Assembly (NCBI GenBank): GCA_023935145.1
Contig: CM043698.1
Span: 64,250,001 to 64,314,000 of the forward strand
Direction: 5' to 3'
From: Bretschneidera sinensis
Lineage: Eukaryota > Streptophyta > Magnoliopsida > Brassicales > Akaniaceae
Length of the DNA: 64,000 nt
The notes below the pieces were generated by a model that made no database searches, was not told where the DNA came from, and was given only the letters and a program-made list of their open reading frames with translations. Of the stretch, positions 32,736-43,672 are shown piece after piece; within the stretch, counting starts at the first letter, position 1; each line of letters opens with the position of its first letter. A program made the position numbers and the translations under genes.

Positions 32736-35700
32736 ATGAATACATTGTCTGACGATAGTGATATTAGTGGGGCACTGTCGAGGGAGTTGGAGGAAGCAAT
32801 GGGTGTTTCCTCCAACGACGAAGTCTCTTCTCTAGAGGTGGCCCTTCGGGATGGGGCTCTGGTAAGTGCTTAAATAGTCATATTTAAGCCCCTTAATTTA
32901 CACTTGTTAGGCTATTTGTTTATCTATTTCAGTAGATTCTATTTCATTTTTGTGTTTTATGTGTTTTTCACAGGGCTTTGACAAAAAGATAACATTTTGG
33001 AGCTTTAAGGGATGAAAAGTAAAGTTCTGCAAATATTGAGCGCACTTCCCTTGTGATCGAGTGCACAGGGCATGAGTGCACACATGCGGTTGAGTGCAGC
33101 CCACACACCAGAGGTGGTAGAGCCAGATATAGAAAGAAGTCTTTGGGCCTTAAATAGGAAATTAGGATTTCAGGGCACCCTGAGGGCCCTATATGTAGCC
33201 TTGTAAAACACAGAAACCATACCTTTTGTTTGAGACTTAAAGTTGCAAGCTTAGGAGAGGAATTGATGACTCGTCTCTTCTTTGGGTTTTATTTTTCTGT
33301 TTTTGTTTCATTATGGTTATAATGTTTAGTTCAACCAACATGTGTAACTAAACCCTTATAGGGCTCGATTGAAGCCCTAGTTATGCTTTTCCACATATAT
33401 ATTCATTGATTACCTTTGTCTATAGCCATGTTAGAATGTTTAACTTGATTAATGTCTGCTTGTATTTAAATTCCTCATATGTGTGTGTCTGATCAGCGTA
33501 TGCATGTGGTATGGATTAGTTACTTAAATCAATTTGGATGACTGAGTCCTGGGTTCAACAATAGTAACAAAAGATATCCACACCGGATTCTTGGGTTAAT
33601 CAACATGAGAAACTGATAGCAGACTAAGCCCTAGGTTCCATGTGGTTGCCAATCTCCATAGCCCTTATGTTCTCTTAAGGAACAACTCAGTATACACCCA
33701 TGCTGAATCCCTTAAGAAAGAAAAAAGTTAGAGTATATATCATGCCTAACTCATTGCATAGGGAGATCAATAGCCTAAGGTGTGGGCCAAGCCCTTAGAT
33801 TGGCAACCATTAAGTATTCATAATAAAGCTAGAGCATTGGTACTTACTTAGTGGGAAAGTGTAATTAGTGGTGGATATCACAGCCCTATGTTCTTATTAT
33901 TATTAACTCAAACTTTACATTTATCTCTCTTTTTTACTTTGAAGAAATTAATTCTAAATCGAAGTTTACCAATCCCTGTGGAAATGATCTCGCACTTGCA
34001 CATTATGCTACCATTGACCTTGTGCACTTGCAAGTAAAACAAGTACGATTATTTGCATATTTAATTAGGTAAATAAACGCACAACAGACTCTTGCCCTTG
34101 TGCCTTATAAAGGAGAATGAGAGGAGGACGAGGAGGGAGAATCATCTGGAGAGGAAGATGTTTGAGCATCGATGATCATCAGGGATGACGCCATAGATAC
34201 TGAGATGGAAGAGTGGACGTTCGAAGCGAACTCCATCTCAAGTGTGGTGAAGGAGGCTGAACTCATGGGGATGAGGATTAAGTATAGAATCCCCATGAAG
34301 CACCATATGAGAGCACCAGAAATAGGGGGGAGGGCTTGTGATGCCCTCCCATGCCAGGTGCCTTACGAGCTGTGTGTTTACGAACATCATCTGAAGGCCA
34401 GGCTTAGATTCCTTCTCCATCCATTCTTCTGCTTGATGCTCAGATACTTTGGAATCGCACTGAGTTAGCTAGTGCCCAACTTCATCCGGCTAATCTTGGC
34501 ATTCATCGCCGTGTGCTAGGAGGTGGAAGGGGTAATGAGCATTAACGAGTTCAAAGCCCACTTCAGCTAGCCCGGCTTGGCCATTCGGGGTGGGTTATTG
34601 TGACCTCGAGACAGAAGAAGAGGTATTGAAGAATAAGCTTTCTTTCATAAAGAGGTGGAAGGGGGCTTTCTTCTTCATTCGTAGTGCTGAGAGTTTTGAT
34701 GTCCCTCTCAAATGGAACCTGAAGTGTGTTGGCAAGTGCAAGAAGCTGCACCTCCTGCTTCGAGAGCAGGAGACGTTGAAGGCGATATTGGCCGCGCCCT
34801 TGGATATCGAGGTACTTGGAGATAACGAAGAACTCCACAAGTACAGCCTCTGCCATCCCAGCCTCCCCTCGAACCTGGAGCATGGTAGCCCTTAATCTTT
34901 TAGTTTATTGTAATTTTGATTTTTATTCTAAGTCATTAACGCTCGTTCTTTGTGCAGAGATGGAGGTAGCTGCCTTGGCGAGGGAGAGGGCCAAACGTAT
35001 GGCCCGAGAAAAGAAGAGGGCTGCAAAGGCAGGTGGCTCTGGTCAAGAGCAGAAGAAAAAAGCCTGGGCTTCAGCCCCGATGCCCATTATGGTGAAGAGT
35101 CCTCCGAGGCCTCCAACTCCTGAGAAGAGGGTAGATTCTACCGCATCCACTCATCCCTCGGGACCGTTTTCGTCGAGGGAGGGGCCTGGGGTAGCAGCCA
35201 TCTTCCCGCCATGGTGGGCGTTGAGGTGGATAACTCCATGTTCGTGCACCCAAAGGTTGTTCGCGAACACTTTATCATGGGGATCCCTCCCCGTGATGTG
35301 TTGGAGATCTCGAAGAAGCCTTTTGAGGCACTCTACTAGGCCAGAGAGACCGCTCTTTCTCGGGTATGGTTTCTTTCCTTCACCCTGGTTCTTTAGTTTG
35401 TTAGCTTTTCGTTTAACAATGCCTTTCTTTCAGGCTGGGATTCTTGGTGGGATCCTTGCTAGGTGAAGTGCTGATATGGTCGAGCGCCTGTCGAAGATCC
35501 AGTTCAAGTTGAAGGAGACCCGGGAGTTGGTCTAGGACTTGTCGTCCTCCCTAGAGGCTACCGAGAGAGGTAAAAATACTGCGGTCATGGAGAGGGACCA
35601 CCACTACCGGGCCGAAGAAGTTATAAGGAAGGAGAATAAGCTACTAAGGGCCGAGATGGAGGAGATGGTCGCCAAGGCCACGGTGAGAGAGGAAGAGTTC

Positions 35701-35964
35701 GTTAAGGCCACCGAGAGGGATGAGGCCTTACTAGAAGAGGTCAGGAATCAGTTTTTGACGGAATTTAATGAGGCCTAGAGGAAGGCTGAGTCTCTTTATC
35801 CGTAGATCGATTTTTTCGGTCTTGACCTGGGGGCCTTCTCAGGAGATTCGGATGCTACCATTGCAGGTGGGGACGCGGAGGAAACTGCCACAGTTAGCGT
35901 CCAGGGGGCCCCAGATGGCCAGGACCATGAGGCAAGAGAGAGTGAGGCCCAGGATGCAGAATGA
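32736..35964 (+). pseudogene. antisense gene of the Gypsy element (Transposase_28-like protein), spliced and decayed
   Basis: The ATG at 32736 opens MNTLSDDSDISGALSRELEE. The frame continues to RDGAL, is cut by a solo LTR (32860-34086), and resumes as LVPYKGE, a stop, then an acidic stretch. A domain follows with PCQVPYELCVYE, ARLRFLLHPFFCLMLRYFGIAL, VPNFIRLILAFIAVC and EFKAHF (34350-34570). It resembles the plant domain annotated as 'putative gypsy-type transposon' (Transposase_28). Introns with GT-AG ends are visible at 34885-34957 and 35364-35433. Next come a basic segment (ARERAKRMAREKKRAAKAG), a charged helical part and the C-terminal FGLDLGAF. Stops are frequent. The function of such antisense proteins is not known. 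Confidence 0.7.
32860..34086 (+). mobile_element. solo LTR inserted in the antisense gene
   Basis: The 1227-bp block starts TGGTAAGTGC and ends GCACAACA. The 5 bases before it (GGCTC) and after it (GACTC) match at 4 of 5. Removing the block plus one TSD copy joins GATGGGGCT-CTT-GCCCTTGTGCC in frame (DGALALVPYKGE), which strongly supports the boundaries. It contains AATCCCTGTGGAAATGATCT, a string seen near the ends of many plant LTRs. It has no coding content and no second LTR, so I call it a solo LTR of unknown family. Confidence 0.75.
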
Positions 35965-36134
35965 GGCGAGGCCCAATAGGCCCCTTTTTCTTAGGATAGA
36001 TTTTCTTTCTGTCTTTTTGTATTCTCAAGGCCAATAGCGCCTAATTTTGTATCTCCATTTTTAACTTAATGAAACTTTGAAATTTTTCTTCAAACTTCGA
36101 ATTTTATTAATCCTTTACTTTCTACAGTTACATT

Positions 36135-37320
36135 TCATTGATAGAATTTACGGAGGTTATCTGTCTTCCAAGTACGAGGTATCGGCTTGCCATCTAATCT
36201 TTCGAGCTCAAAAGGGCCCATCCAGCAAACTCTTCGGATTCTGTACGAGCCCTCCCAATTTGGGATGGGCTTTCCCATGTGCCGAGGATGAGACAATTCA
36301 CTTTTCTCGTAGGATGAGGTCATGGAGTTTAAAGCTTCGGTTTCAAACTCGGGAGTTGTAATATCGAGTTGTCCTCTGCTGGTACGCAGCTAAAAGAATT
36401 TGGGCTCTGTCCCGGGATTCGTCAACCAAGTTTGCGTTCATCCGCAAGCCTTCTTCATTATTACTTAGTTCAAAAAATTACACTTGCATCGATGGAATCC
36501 CAATTTCTACCGGGATGATTGCTTCCGATCCGTATGTCATGAAAAACGGATTTTCTCTTGTTGGCGTTCGTGTGGTCGTTCGATAGGCCCAAAGAACATT
36601 GGGGAGCTGGTCAGCCCACCGTCTATCCTCATCGGCAAGTCTTTTCTTGATTCCTTGGAGTAGGGTCCTGTTGGTAACTTCAGCCTAACCATCGGTCTGT
36701 GGATACCCAACGGATGAGAATCGGTGCTTGATGTGGAGGTCTTCACAGAATGTTTTAAATCGAGATCTATCAAATTACTTTCCGTTGTCGATGACCAACA
36801 TTCGAGGAATCTCGAACCGATACATGATCGACTTCCATATAAAGTTTTGGGTTTGGTGATCCGTGATGCTGGCCAGTGGCTCTGCCTCGACCCACTTGGT
36901 GAAATAATCGATGGCCACAATGAGGCGTTTTCTTTGCCCAGTCGTTGTAGTGAACGGGTCTAGGATGTCCATCCCCCACAATGCAAAAGGGAGTGGACTA
37001 ATGATCGAGGTGAGGGGATTAGCAGGTTGGTGCGGCACTGAAGAGTACTGTTGATAATTTCTGCATTTTCTGACCAGATTAGCTGCATCCTCTTTCATTT
37101 TGGAATAATACCCTTGGTGAAGAACCTTAAAGGCGAGGGCTCGAGCTCCCAGGTGATTCCCACATATTCCCTCATGAACTTCTTGGAGGGCATATTCGGC
37201 CTAAGCTGAATTGAGGCACCTCAAGTAAGGCATAGTCAGAGCCCTCTTATACAGTTGTCTGTCTATAATCGTGTACCGAGATGCACGGGATATTAGTTTT
37301 TTGGCTTCGCCTTTCTGTTC
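36135..37320 (-). pseudogene. Gypsy integrase
   Basis: The core shows Asp in GMDILDPF (about 36960), VAIDYFTKWVEAEPL, Asp in MLVIDNGK (about 36780) and Glu in AEVTNRT (about 36690). The region ends with GPFELERLDGKPIPRTW and LRKFYQ followed by the stop at 36135, the usual C-terminus of this lineage. Stops and a frameshift occur between the domain parts. The product would insert element cDNA. Confidence 0.85.
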
Positions 37321-37399
37321 AGGGACCTTTTCATCCCTCATATACTGGAGGATCGGGTCCATTTATAATTCTTCCTCTTCTACTGGGGCTTCGTTTATG

Positions 37400-38056
37400 C
37401 TAGGAGTGGAGAGAGTTTTTAGGTAGACAGCTCGAGTTGTTTTCAGGTGTCGGGAGGAGGCCAAGCTGGCTAGAGCATCTGCTTCGGAGTTCTCGGCTCG
37501 CGGAATTTGAGTTATCCTGAAAGCCTTGAATTGTGCGGCGAGTTCTTTTACCTTTTAGAGATATTAGGCGAGTTTTTTCTCCCTGGGTCTCGAATTCCCC
37601 TGTCACCTGACTCACTGCAAGTTGGGAGTCACTGAACACTTCTAGTGTTTCGGCAGACAGTGTTTTGGCCAATCTTAGGCCAGCCAGTAGGGCCTCATAC
37701 TTTGCCTCCTTGTTAGAAGTTTTGAATTCAAATCTCAATGCGTACTCAACTGTGAAACCGTCTAGGCTGCGGAAGATGAGTCATGCTCCGTTTCTTGCCG
37801 TATTTAAAGATCCATCCACATGGAGGGTCCACCTAAGAGGTGGTTCATCAGATTCTGTTTCCACTTCTTCACCTGGATCTGCAGATAAGGTCGTCTCAAC
37901 AATGAAGTCAGCCAAGGCTTGGCCCTTTATTACCTTCCGTGGGTGGTACTGTATATCGAATTCCTCCAGCTCTACCGCCCACTTCACCATTCTCCCAGAT
38001 ACACTTGGGCTATGCAGGACCTGTCTTAGAGGCTGATCGGTCAGGAGGTTGATCAT
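37400..38056 (-). pseudogene. second RNase H-like domain of the Gypsy element
   Basis: After ALADFIVE the frame reads WTLHVDGSLNTARNGA, then EYALRFEFKTSNKEAKYEAL, LAGLRLAKTL and LEVFSDSQLAVSQVTGEFE. The pattern D-G-S, N-K-E-A-E-Y-E-A-L and D-S-Q-L is that of the archaeal-like RNase H found in addition to the normal one in Tat-lineage Gypsy elements. One stop separates the two halves near 37781. Confidence 0.85.
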
Positions 38057-38062
38057 GTGTGC

Positions 38063-39430
38063 CTAAAAGTATGGTTGGAGTTTTCGTGCAGCTATCATGA
38101 GAGCATAAGCCATCTTCTCAATTGGAGGATACCTGACTTCCACTTCATGGAGGACCCTACTAACATAGTAGATAGGTCTCTGAATGCCTTCTTCTTCTCG
38201 GATCAGGACAGAGGCCACAGTGCCTTGACCAGCTGATAAGTATAGAAACAGTTCTTCACTCGGAAATGGCTTGGTTAGGAGTGGGGGCAAGCTTAAATAC
38301 TTTTTTAGCCCTTCAAATGCTTCTTGGCAATCCTTCATCCAGGAGAAGTCTTTGGCCTTCCTGATGGCCTTGAAGAAGGGTAGGCACCTTTTCACAGATT
38401 TGGACATGAAGCGACTTAGGGCGGCGATTCTCCGGGTGAGCCGCTGTACTTCTTTCACGGACTTAGGGGGGCCATATCAAGGATGGCCTTTATCTTCTCT
38501 GTGTTGACTTCTATCCCCCTTTAGGTGACCATAAACCCTTGGAACTTCCCTCCAATCACCCCGAATGCACACTTTGTCAGGTTCAGCCGCATGTTATGCT
38601 TGCATAGCACTCCAAATGCTTCTTCCAGATCAAACCTGTGGTCCTGAGACTCCATACTTTTGATTAACATGTCATCCACATAGACCTCCATGTTTTACCC
38701 TATCTGCCCTTTGAAGATTTTGTTCACCAGCTTCTAGTAAGTCGCACCGGCATTCTTGAGTTCGAAGGGTATGACCTTGTAGCAATAATACCCTCGGTCA
38801 GTGATAAAGATGGTCTTGCCCTGGTCTAGCCCATATATGAAGATTTGGTTATGGTCGGAGTACGCGTCCATAAAGGAGATGAGTTCATGCCCCAAGGTGG
38901 CGTCCACCAGCTGATCGACTCGAGGGAGAGAAAAGCTATCCTTTGGGCAGGTTTTGTTTAGATTGGTGAAGTCGATGCAGATCCACCATTTACCGCTGGC
39001 TTTTCAGACCATGACTACGTTTGATACCCACTCAGGGTATTTCGCTTCCCGAACGAAGCCTACCTCAAGCAGTTTGTCTACCCTGGCGTTGATGGCAGCC
39101 TGACGCTCTGGGGAGAAAGTCTTTTTTTCTGGATGACTGGCTTGTACTTTGGGTCCATATTCAGGCGATGCTCAATGGTCCTGGGATCGATTCCAGGTAT
39201 ATCTGATGTGGACCAAGCGAATAGGTCTCGATTCCTCTAGAGAAGGGCAATAAGCTCTTTCCTGTGCTCTTTGGAGAAGTTTGATCCTATCTAAACAATT
39301 CGGGTGGGGTATTCCCCGAAAGGTACTGGAGTCAGCTCCTCCACTTGTCATTCCCTTGGGGTCTTCATTTCATCCCTGAGGTCTTCCACCTCAAGAAGCA
39401 GTGCTTCCGTCTTCTTTCCTTCTTTGATTG
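38063..39430 (-). pseudogene. Gypsy reverse transcriptase and RNase H
   Basis: On the - strand I read EVGFVREAKYPEWVSNVVMV near 39050, CIDFTNLNKTCPKDSFSLPR near 38970, DAYSDHNQI near 38870, and the catalytic box YVDDMLIKS near 38670. The RNase H part (38458-38063) shows PLLTKPF, LYLSAG.GTVASVLIREE and PIYYVSRVLHEVEVRYPPIEK. Stops occur near 39004, 38733 and 38522. It copies element RNA into DNA. Confidence 0.85.
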
Positions 39431-39458
39431 CATTCAAATAGCATGATCAAGAGGCCCT

Positions 39459-39944
39459 CTAATCACCTCTGATTATTCCCACTCCCTCATTGGTGGGGAA
39501 CTTAACCTTCAGATGGTACATGGAGACAACAACTCTAAGTTTGTTGAGGGTGGGACACCATTTGATCATGTTGTAAGAGGAGGGTTGCTTCACCACCAAA
39601 AATGTGGTTTGCACAGTAGAGGTCCGTGGCGCTATTCTTACGGTGACAGGGAGGATTATACTTCCTTCAGCGAAGACTGGAGATCCGTCGAAACCATAAA
39701 AGAGGGTCGGGACTGGCTCTAGGCGCTCATCCTTAAGCTCCATGCGTTGGAAGGCATCATAGAATAATATATCTGCAGAGCTTCTGTTGTCAATCAAAAC
39801 ACACCGTACTTTATGATTGCCCACTAGGAGAGAGACCACTATTGCTTCAGCATAAGGAGTCTGTACATCCTCTAGGTCATCCTCCGTGAAAGAGATCACC
39901 GGCTCCGACTTTCTTCGCTTATGTGGTCCGTCGACAGAGGCCAC
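39459..39944 (-). pseudogene. Gypsy aspartic protease
   Basis: The frame shows IVVSLLVGNHKVRCVLIDNR followed by SSADIL. In this lineage the active site normally reads DNGSSADIL, so Gly has become Arg and activity is doubtful. KVKFPTNEGVG closes the domain, as usual before the RT. The frame is open for 161 codons. Confidence 0.8.
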
Positions 39945-39953
39945 CGTTCTAGC

Positions 39954-40933
39954 TTAGGCCTTACTGCTTTGTCTCGAGCTCCCCCCGGTGGTAGGGCCTC
40001 CATATATTGTCTTGATGATCCGTGTGGTAGTTGCCACTTTTTTGTTCTTTTGTTTTGGCGCTTCCCGGTGGGTTCTGGGGTCTGGTCGAGGGTCTCGTAG
40101 CTCTCGGTCTTGGAGATGAGGACGGTCAGGGTCCTTCCTTGACTGGGTGGACACTTCTCTCCTTTGAGGCCTAGTAAACTCCTTTAAATGCCCTCAGCTG
40201 ATAAGGGCTTCAATTTGTTCCTTCAGGGCATAGCATTCTTCGGTATCGTGGCTGTGATTCCTGTGGAAACATCACCATTCCCTTTTATCCCCACCGAGGT
40301 ACGACGTCCTGGGTGGCCACTGAAGGACTGACTTGTCCTGGAGCTGCATGAGGATATTGGTCCTTGATGCGTTGAGGGGGTGAAACCATCGAGCAGAGGG
40401 TGAGGCTTATACCTGTTGTCTTAGTGGGTTCTTTTGGCTGCACTTTTCTGCGAATCAACGTCCTTCTTTTTCTTCTCTGTTTCCCCTTCTCTTTCCCTCC
40501 TGAATGCCTGGTCATCCTCTGCCAGCATATACTTCTCTGCTCAGGCTAAGACCTCGTTCATGTCCTTGGGCGGGTGCTTGGTAAGCTTGGAGCTGAAGAT
40601 CCTGGACCTTAGCCCATTCTTGAATGCCATCATCTGAACATTTGGGTGGAAGTCGGGGATTTCCCAGGCGACCGTGTTGAACCTAGATATATAGGCTCGA
40701 AACCTATCTCCACGATGTTGAATAATATTGAACAGGCTTTTCGAGGTCTTCTTTGGTCCCTTGCTACTGAGGAAGTGCGAAGCAAAGGCATAACTGAGTT
40801 CTTTGAAATTGCTGATGCTCCCTAGCTTCAGACCCGAATACCAAGTGCCCGCGGCCTTCTTAAGAGTCAAGGGGAAGACACGGCACATGATAGGGTCGGA
40901 ATGTCGATGTAACATCATGGTCGTCTTGTCCAT
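39954..40933 (-). pseudogene. Gypsy gag, N-terminus deleted
   Basis: The retrotransposon gag domain reads MMLHRHSDPIMCRVFPLTLK, then GTWYSGL, ISNFKELSYAFASHF and ETSK-like SLFNI.Q..GDRFRAYISRFN. It is followed by HPPKDMNEVLA, a stop, and EKYMLAEDDQAF. A typical gag begins well before the first segment, but here the sequence runs straight into LTR sequence at about 40930. The zinc-knuckle part near 40280 is not clearly preserved. Confidence 0.85.
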
Positions 40934-41215
40934 GCCGTCTCTGCCTTCAGAGGTTAGGCTTTAATCACGTGATCAGTTGATGGCGTGTGTTAGGGGTCGC
41001 GTGTTGTGGGAGGGTTAGGTCGCTAAACCATGCTTTGACGTGGCGAATGTATGAACTACCCGTTCCACGCGTGCTCAACCGTGTCTTAAGAGGCTCGACA
41101 CGTGGCGCTCCCTCATAGGTGGCTTCCAGGCCCATGTGTCAGGTTTATTGGGCCGGGGTGTTATGGGCTACATCACGGGGTTTCATATTGGGTTGGAGTG
41201 TTATGGGCTACATCA
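40930..41215 (-). repeat. Gypsy 5' LTR, truncated
   Basis: Only about 286 bp of the 615-bp LTR remain, matching 29430-29760 in part. The inner part, the primer-binding site and the start of gag are missing. The element's outer end is intact (- strand TGATGTAGCCC) and abuts the ATAAC duplication at 41216-41220. Confidence 0.85.
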
Positions 41216-41220
41216 ATAAC

Positions 41221-43190
41221 CAAATGTTATGATATTACGTGCAACCTTTGAACTATAAATGGAAGAGAATTCTCAGTTCTTTTTAAGAAATATTTGTAAT
41301 TGGAGGACAGTTTTCAAAAAAAAATTCTGAAAATTTATTGAATTTTCTACCACTAAACCTACCCTCATATCTTAACTAAATTATGCTGATATATGATGAG
41401 ATGATGGTCGGAGGAATACATATGTTAAACATCATCCCCATGCTCTGCATTGAAAATAAGCAATGGGAATGTAAGCCTTTCAATATTAATACCGGTGGAG
41501 GCAGAGTACTGTCAACACTTCTTTAAGATATTATTGATCTTTGTCAAACGACTAAATATTATCTGTACTTTGAGTATGTTTGGTACATTTGGATTTGAAA
41601 ATTTGCGAATGAAAGAAAATCTTGAAGAAATTGAAAATTAAATTTTAATTTGAAAACCATTCTATTCATTTAGTTTTTCTATGTCATGTTATTTTTCCTT
41701 TACCATTCAAACAAGAAAAAAGAGGTTATTTTCTTTTTTGTATTTTATTTTTCTTTTTCAGTCCCAAAAAAATCTCTTGGTGCGTACTTGTGTAACTCAT
41801 GGGTCCAATAACCCTCTCTAAAAAAAAGTAAATAAATAAGAGATGTATGAAGCCCAACTTTACACTTCATGTATAGATAAAAATTTGATAACTAGGTTCC
41901 AACCAAATGCCAATAATGTTCTAGCAAGAGGACATGCAACAGAAGACAAAATTTGTCTGCATGCATGAGTCACTGCTTTAGATAGATACCATACTCATCA
42001 ATCAACTGACACAGAATCCCCCCAAACCCTTTCTTTCCACTATAGAAAACCAGCAGCTAGCAGCTAGCAGCTAGCAGCATAGGTACGGCTGTTGACTCTT
42101 AAGTATATCAATTACATGCAAATTAGCAAGAAAACTAATTAATATATATCAGTACGGCTGTTAGGTTTGATAGGTACGAATCACTTAAAAAAAATTAATC
42201 AATTTTTTATAAAATAATTATTAATAATTTAATTTATTAAATAAATTAAAATCAATTATTCAATTGATTCAAATAATTTTTTTCATTCATCAACCTAATT
42301 TTTTGAATTTTAAATACAAAATCTTTCATTTTATTATTTAATCGAATTAATTTAATTAAATTGAACGATTTTAAACTGCTATGACAATCGTTATTATCCT
42401 ACTGATGCCCACCGAGGTTTCAGGTAGCCAGCTAGAAAGTTTTGGAATGTTATTGACAGAGCAAATATTCGAAACTCCAATTCGAATGATCTCAAACGAA
42501 TCAAAACCTGCATTGAGCCCTCCCTCTCTCTCCCCTGTTTGGCTGTATGTGTTACTCAGTCAAAACAAAACATTACTGCCATCTGAAGCCAAAGGTTTGA
42601 GTCTGATAGAAACTAACATGCAAATTATCACTGTCCATTTTTATTGATGGGCATTGCTATGGTTAAGCATGCTAATAAAGCACTTTTACATTTTGCTAAA
42701 AATATTTATTTAAATCAGAGTATTGTTCCACTCAAAATTACTTGGGTACCTTAAAGTCTTCGTATCGAATCTGCGGTTAACTAATTGGTTATTACCGAGT
42801 ATTTGAATGTTTTAAGATGTTGAGATTGAATCTAAACAGTTCTCTTATAATAAAAAAAATTATGGTTTTATTGAGCAGAATGGTGATGTGGGTTTTCTGC
42901 AATTCTCAAAAGTGTTGGGATTTAATGATGTGATCAGGTATATTACAAAAAATTACTAACAAATCATTGTTGATTCTAGCTAAGGCCACCTAGGGTTACC
43001 CAAAAAGTAAAACTTGCATATGCCAGTTCAATGAGTAAAATTAACCAATAAGACAATGAGATTTGCATATTTTTAACAGGTCCATGTCCTGTCGTTTTCT
43101 GGTAAAAAGATCCACTGCTTGGATCAGGCTATCTTGTTTTCTTCTCTTTTCTCACTTCCCCCTCTTTTGTTTCCATTAGACTTGTAAGCT
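41221..43190. other. intergenic sequence, with a possible weak CER3-like exon relic
   Basis: Frames near 41395-41520 give NTYVKHHPHAL and NGNVSLSILIPVEAE, weakly like the CER3 segment that follows exon B (a GGGTL.V..HP..R and HGNTLTAAVILNEIP region). This is suggestive only. Near 42050-42080 a CAGCTAG motif repeats four times. The rest shows nothing I can name; the 88-codon frame at 42381 has no recognisable domain. Confidence 0.3.
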
Positions 43191-43195
43191 GTTCT

Positions 43196-43581
43196 TGTTA
43201 GGGTTAAACTATCCTATCTCTACTTGTTAGGGTTAAACTATCCTATCTCTACGGATCTTGATATGTGAATATAGAGAAGAAAATAGAAATAAATCAAAGA
43301 CAAACACATAGTATACAAATTTACGTGGTTCACCCAAATTCGGGTTACGTTCACAGAGTTGCAGCGATTTCACTATGTCTTGAAGAACAATACAAGGAGG
43401 TCTCACCTCTAGATACCCCTCACAGTATTCACAAAAAAAAAAAGACGACTCACTCACTTACACAAAAGAATAAGATGAAACCCTTATATTTTCGGGTTAA
43501 AATAAAACAGATACCAAACATTGCTGAAAACACCAGATTGGACAAAAAAAAAGCCCACCATACTCCACATATAGCCTAACA
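43196..43581 (-). repeat. Copia 3' LTR with a 29-bp tandem duplication
   Basis: The LTR is about 357 bp plus a 29-bp duplicate of its outer end (43196-43224 and 43225-43253, TGTTAGGGTTAAACTATCCT and onward). It matches 47590-47942 closely. Confidence 0.9.
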
Positions 43582-43672
43582 ATCTCCCACTTGGAGACTG
43601 GTCCAATCACCAACACCAAGCACCACATGCTTTCAAACAAAGCAACCATCGCCGCAACTCATTCATCTGTCC

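Larger units (their letters stand above)
29146..41215 (-). mobile_element. Ty3/Gypsy retrotransposon, Tat/Retand-like, with antisense genes and a tandem array
   Basis: The 12-kb element reads on the - strand and is flanked by ATAAC duplications. From its 5' end (41215) it has a truncated LTR, gag, protease, RT, RNase H, a second RNase H-like domain, integrase, then a long 3' region (about 36130 to 29761) with an antisense spliced gene, a 48-bp tandem array, a second short antisense unit, a purine tract and a full 3' LTR. A second, archaeal-like RNase H, antisense ORFs and tandem repeats in the 3' region are known traits of the Tat lineage (Ogre/Retand types). The primer-binding site and the 5' part of gag are deleted, and pol has many stops. 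Confidence 0.9.

Noticed and set aside
34563..34883. A 106-codon frame on the - strand in the antisense gene
   Set aside because: It is a shadow of the + strand exon, which has splice sites and domain similarity.
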